The position numbers and the translations under genes are program-made. Below, piece by piece: positions 5,534 through 6,860 of a DNA stretch of 6,860 nt. The DNA is from SIG440 sp045647905 (lineage in GTDB: Bacteria > Bacillota > Clostridia > Monoglobales > Monoglobaceae). The notes under the pieces are model-generated. The model was not told the DNA's origin. It did not search any database and saw only the letters and a program-made list of their open reading frames with translations. Numbering within the stretch: position 1 is the first letter of the stretch; every line of letters starts with the position of its first letter. The stretch lies in the NCBI GenBank assembly GCA_045647905.1, contig JAZRMZ010000196.1, forward strand, positions 1-6,860. Reading direction: 5' to 3'.

Positions 5534-6860
5534 TTAGAACTTAGGTCTTGCAGTATAGTGTGTGTGCAAGAGCTCGTGTGCCTTGTGGCTACCCGGTTTT
5601 TCAAGGAATTCTGAGTAAAGAAGCTTGATGTCAGGATTTTCGTGTGACTTACGAACAGCAAGAGCCTTGTCTTCTGCATAAAGACCTGCTGCTCTCTTTG
5701 CCTTAAGGTCAATATCCATACGGATTGCTGAATCAACAATTGGCTGACCGCCACCTGTTACGCAACCGCCGGGACAAGCCATAACTTCAATGAAGTGATA
5801 TTCAGCTTCGCCGTTACGAACAGCGTTGAGAACCTTTCTTGCATTACCAAGACCGTTAACAACAGCAACCTTAACTTCTGTACCTGCAACTGTCAATGTA
5901 GCTTCCTTGATACCATCAGTACCTCTGACTGCTTCGTAGTCAAGTTTATCAAATGACTTACCTTCAAGAACTTCAACAACTGTTCTGAGAGCTGCTTCCA
6001 TAACGCCGCCGGTTGCACCAAAGATTACGCCGGCACCACTTGCTTCTTCAAAGGGATTGTCAAATTTTTCATCAGGAAGTTTGTTAAAGAGAATACCTGA
6101 TTCCTTAATCATCTTTGCAAGTTCTCTTGTTGAAATAACTGCATCAACATCACGGAGCTTGTTCACTTCCATTTCAGGACGACCTGCTTCGAATTTCTTA
6201 GCCACGCAAGGCATAACTGAAACAACAAACATCTTTGCAGGGTCAATTCCCATCTTTTCAGCATAATAAGTCTTGAGAATTGCACCAAACATCTGGTGAG
6301 GTGACTTGCATGATGAAAGATTGTCAAGGAAGTCAGGGAAGTTGTGTTCACAGAACTTAATCCAACCGGGGCTGCATGATGTAATCATGGGAAGCTTGCC
6401 GCCGTTCTGGAGTCTGTCAATGAATTCTGTTCCTTCTTCCATAATTGTAAGGTCTGCACCTGTATCTGTATCAAATACGCCGTCAAAGCCCATTCTTCTG
6501 AGAGCAGCAGCCATTTTGCCTGTTACAGGTGTTCCGATTTCGTAGCCGAATTCTTCGCCAAGACCAACACGAACTGCAGGAGCAGTCTGAACAACAACGT
6601 ATTTTTCAGGATCGTTGATTGCTGCCCATACATCTGCTGTGTTGTCCTTTTCACGGAGAGCGCCTGTGGGACAAGCTACGATACACTGACCGCAGTTAAC
6701 ACAGGGAACTTCGCCAAGTGACTTGTTGAAGGGTGATGCGATTGTTGTTTTAAAACCTCTTTCTGTTGCATCAATAACAGAAACAGTCTGGATTGTCTTA
6801 CAAGCGCTAACGCAACGACGGCAGAGAACACACTTGTTGTTGTCTCTTACGATTGAAGGT
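5534..6860 (-). CDS. hydA: [FeFe] hydrogenase catalytic subunit, NADP-reducing HndD type (5' end beyond window)
   Basis: This cytoplasmic enzyme interconverts protons and H2 at the H-cluster, usually as part of a multi-subunit NAD(P)- and ferredoxin-linked complex in fermentative Clostridia. The visible 441 residues begin at codon 6859-6857 with no start. Two 4Fe-4S ferredoxin motifs come first (C10/C13/C16/C20 and C53/C56/C59/C63). The H-cluster motifs follow: TSCSPGW (160-166), MPCVAKKFE (216-224) and EVMACPGGCVTGGGQP (358-373). The small-subunit-like C-terminus contains SHKAHELLHTHY and ends in ARPKF. Family members are usually about 580 residues, so roughly 140 are missing, expected to hold the 2Fe-2S domain and the His-ligated cluster. 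An internal ATG at 6514 is not the start, because the frame upstream encodes the ferredoxin clusters. The second Cys of the usual TSCCPxW is Ser. The NADH-binding subunits would be expected upstream, beyond the right edge. The symbol hndD would serve equally well. Confidence 0.96.
   Translation of the reverse strand, partial: PSIVRDNNKCVLCRRCVSACKTIQTVSVIDATERGFKTTIASPFNKSLGEVPCVNCGQCIVACPTGALREKDNTADVWAAINDPEKYVVVQTAPAVRVGLGEEFGYEIGTPVTGKMAAALRRMGFDGVFDTDTGADLTIMEEGTEFIDRLQNGGKLPMITSCSPGWIKFCEHNFPDFLDNLSSCKSPHQMFGAILKTYYAEKMGIDPAKMFVVSVMPCVAKKFEAGRPEMEVNKLRDVDAVISTRELAKMIKESGILFNKLPDEKFDNPFEEASGAGVIFGATGGVMEAALRTVVEVLEGKSFDKLDYEAVRGTDGIKEATLTVAGTEVKVAVVNGLGNARKVLNAVRNGEAEYHFIEVMACPGGCVTGGGQPIVDSAIRMDIDLKAKRAAGLYAEDKALAVRKSHENPDIKLLYSEFLEKPGSHKAHELLHTHYTARPKF

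Noticed and set aside
5158..5754. A 198-codon minus-strand open frame spanning the hydrogenase 3' end and the spacer
   Set aside because: Its first part reads the hydrogenase gene in the wrong frame and crosses the terminator; only the last 57 codons have a ribosome site and protein-like composition, and those are listed as the small membrane protein.
5534..6514. ATG at 6514 as the start of the hydrogenase
   Set aside because: The same frame continues upstream to the window edge and encodes two intact ferredoxin-type cysteine motifs, so 6514 is internal.

Overview
The window reads as a moderately AT-rich stretch of chromosome from an anaerobic, spore-forming member of the Clostridia (Firmicutes). 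The reasons are an NADP-reducing-type [FeFe] hydrogenase, a clostridial-type B12-dependent methionine synthase with its reactivation domain on a separate gene, an A-type flavodiiron protein, a spoVM-like sporulation gene and a fragment of a spore-type GH18 hydrolase. Every gene I can support lies on the minus strand, so transcription runs from the right end to the left end. No CRISPR array, insertion sequence, tRNA or rRNA was seen.

In transcription order: (1) 6860-5534 is the 3' three quarters of an [FeFe] hydrogenase catalytic subunit (HndD/HydA type), whose start lies beyond the right edge, closed by a strong intrinsic terminator (5517-5494). (2) After an AT-rich spacer come a 57-codon membrane protein gene (5331-5158) and, 14 bases further on, a 27-codon gene (5143-5060) that I read as spoVM. 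This pair is closed by a long hairpin (5044-5009). (3) Directly after that hairpin lies an open frame (5021-4554) encoding only the C-terminal third or so of a YaaH/SleL-type GH18 glycosidase. The catalytic part is missing, so it is best read as a 5'-truncated remnant. (4) A sigma-A-like promoter (4538-4510) then starts a four-gene operon: fprA (flavodiiron protein), metF (methylenetetrahydrofolate reductase), a stand-alone MetH reactivation-domain gene, and metH (homocysteine- and folate-binding modules), which runs off the left edge. The last three are joined by 4- and 8-base overlaps.

How they work together: MetF makes 5-methyl-tetrahydrofolate, MetH uses it through cobalamin to methylate homocysteine, and the reactivation-domain protein repairs MetH when cob(I)alamin is oxidised. 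Heading this operon with an oxygen- or NO-consuming flavodiiron protein suggests either protection of the oxygen-sensitive cobalamin enzyme or a source of electrons; that link is inference. The points most worth a second look are the tiny spoVM with its unnamed Cys-rich membrane partner, the broken GH18 gene at a terminator, the fprA-met operon, and two ligand-motif variants (HxExEH in FprA, TSCSPGW in the hydrogenase).
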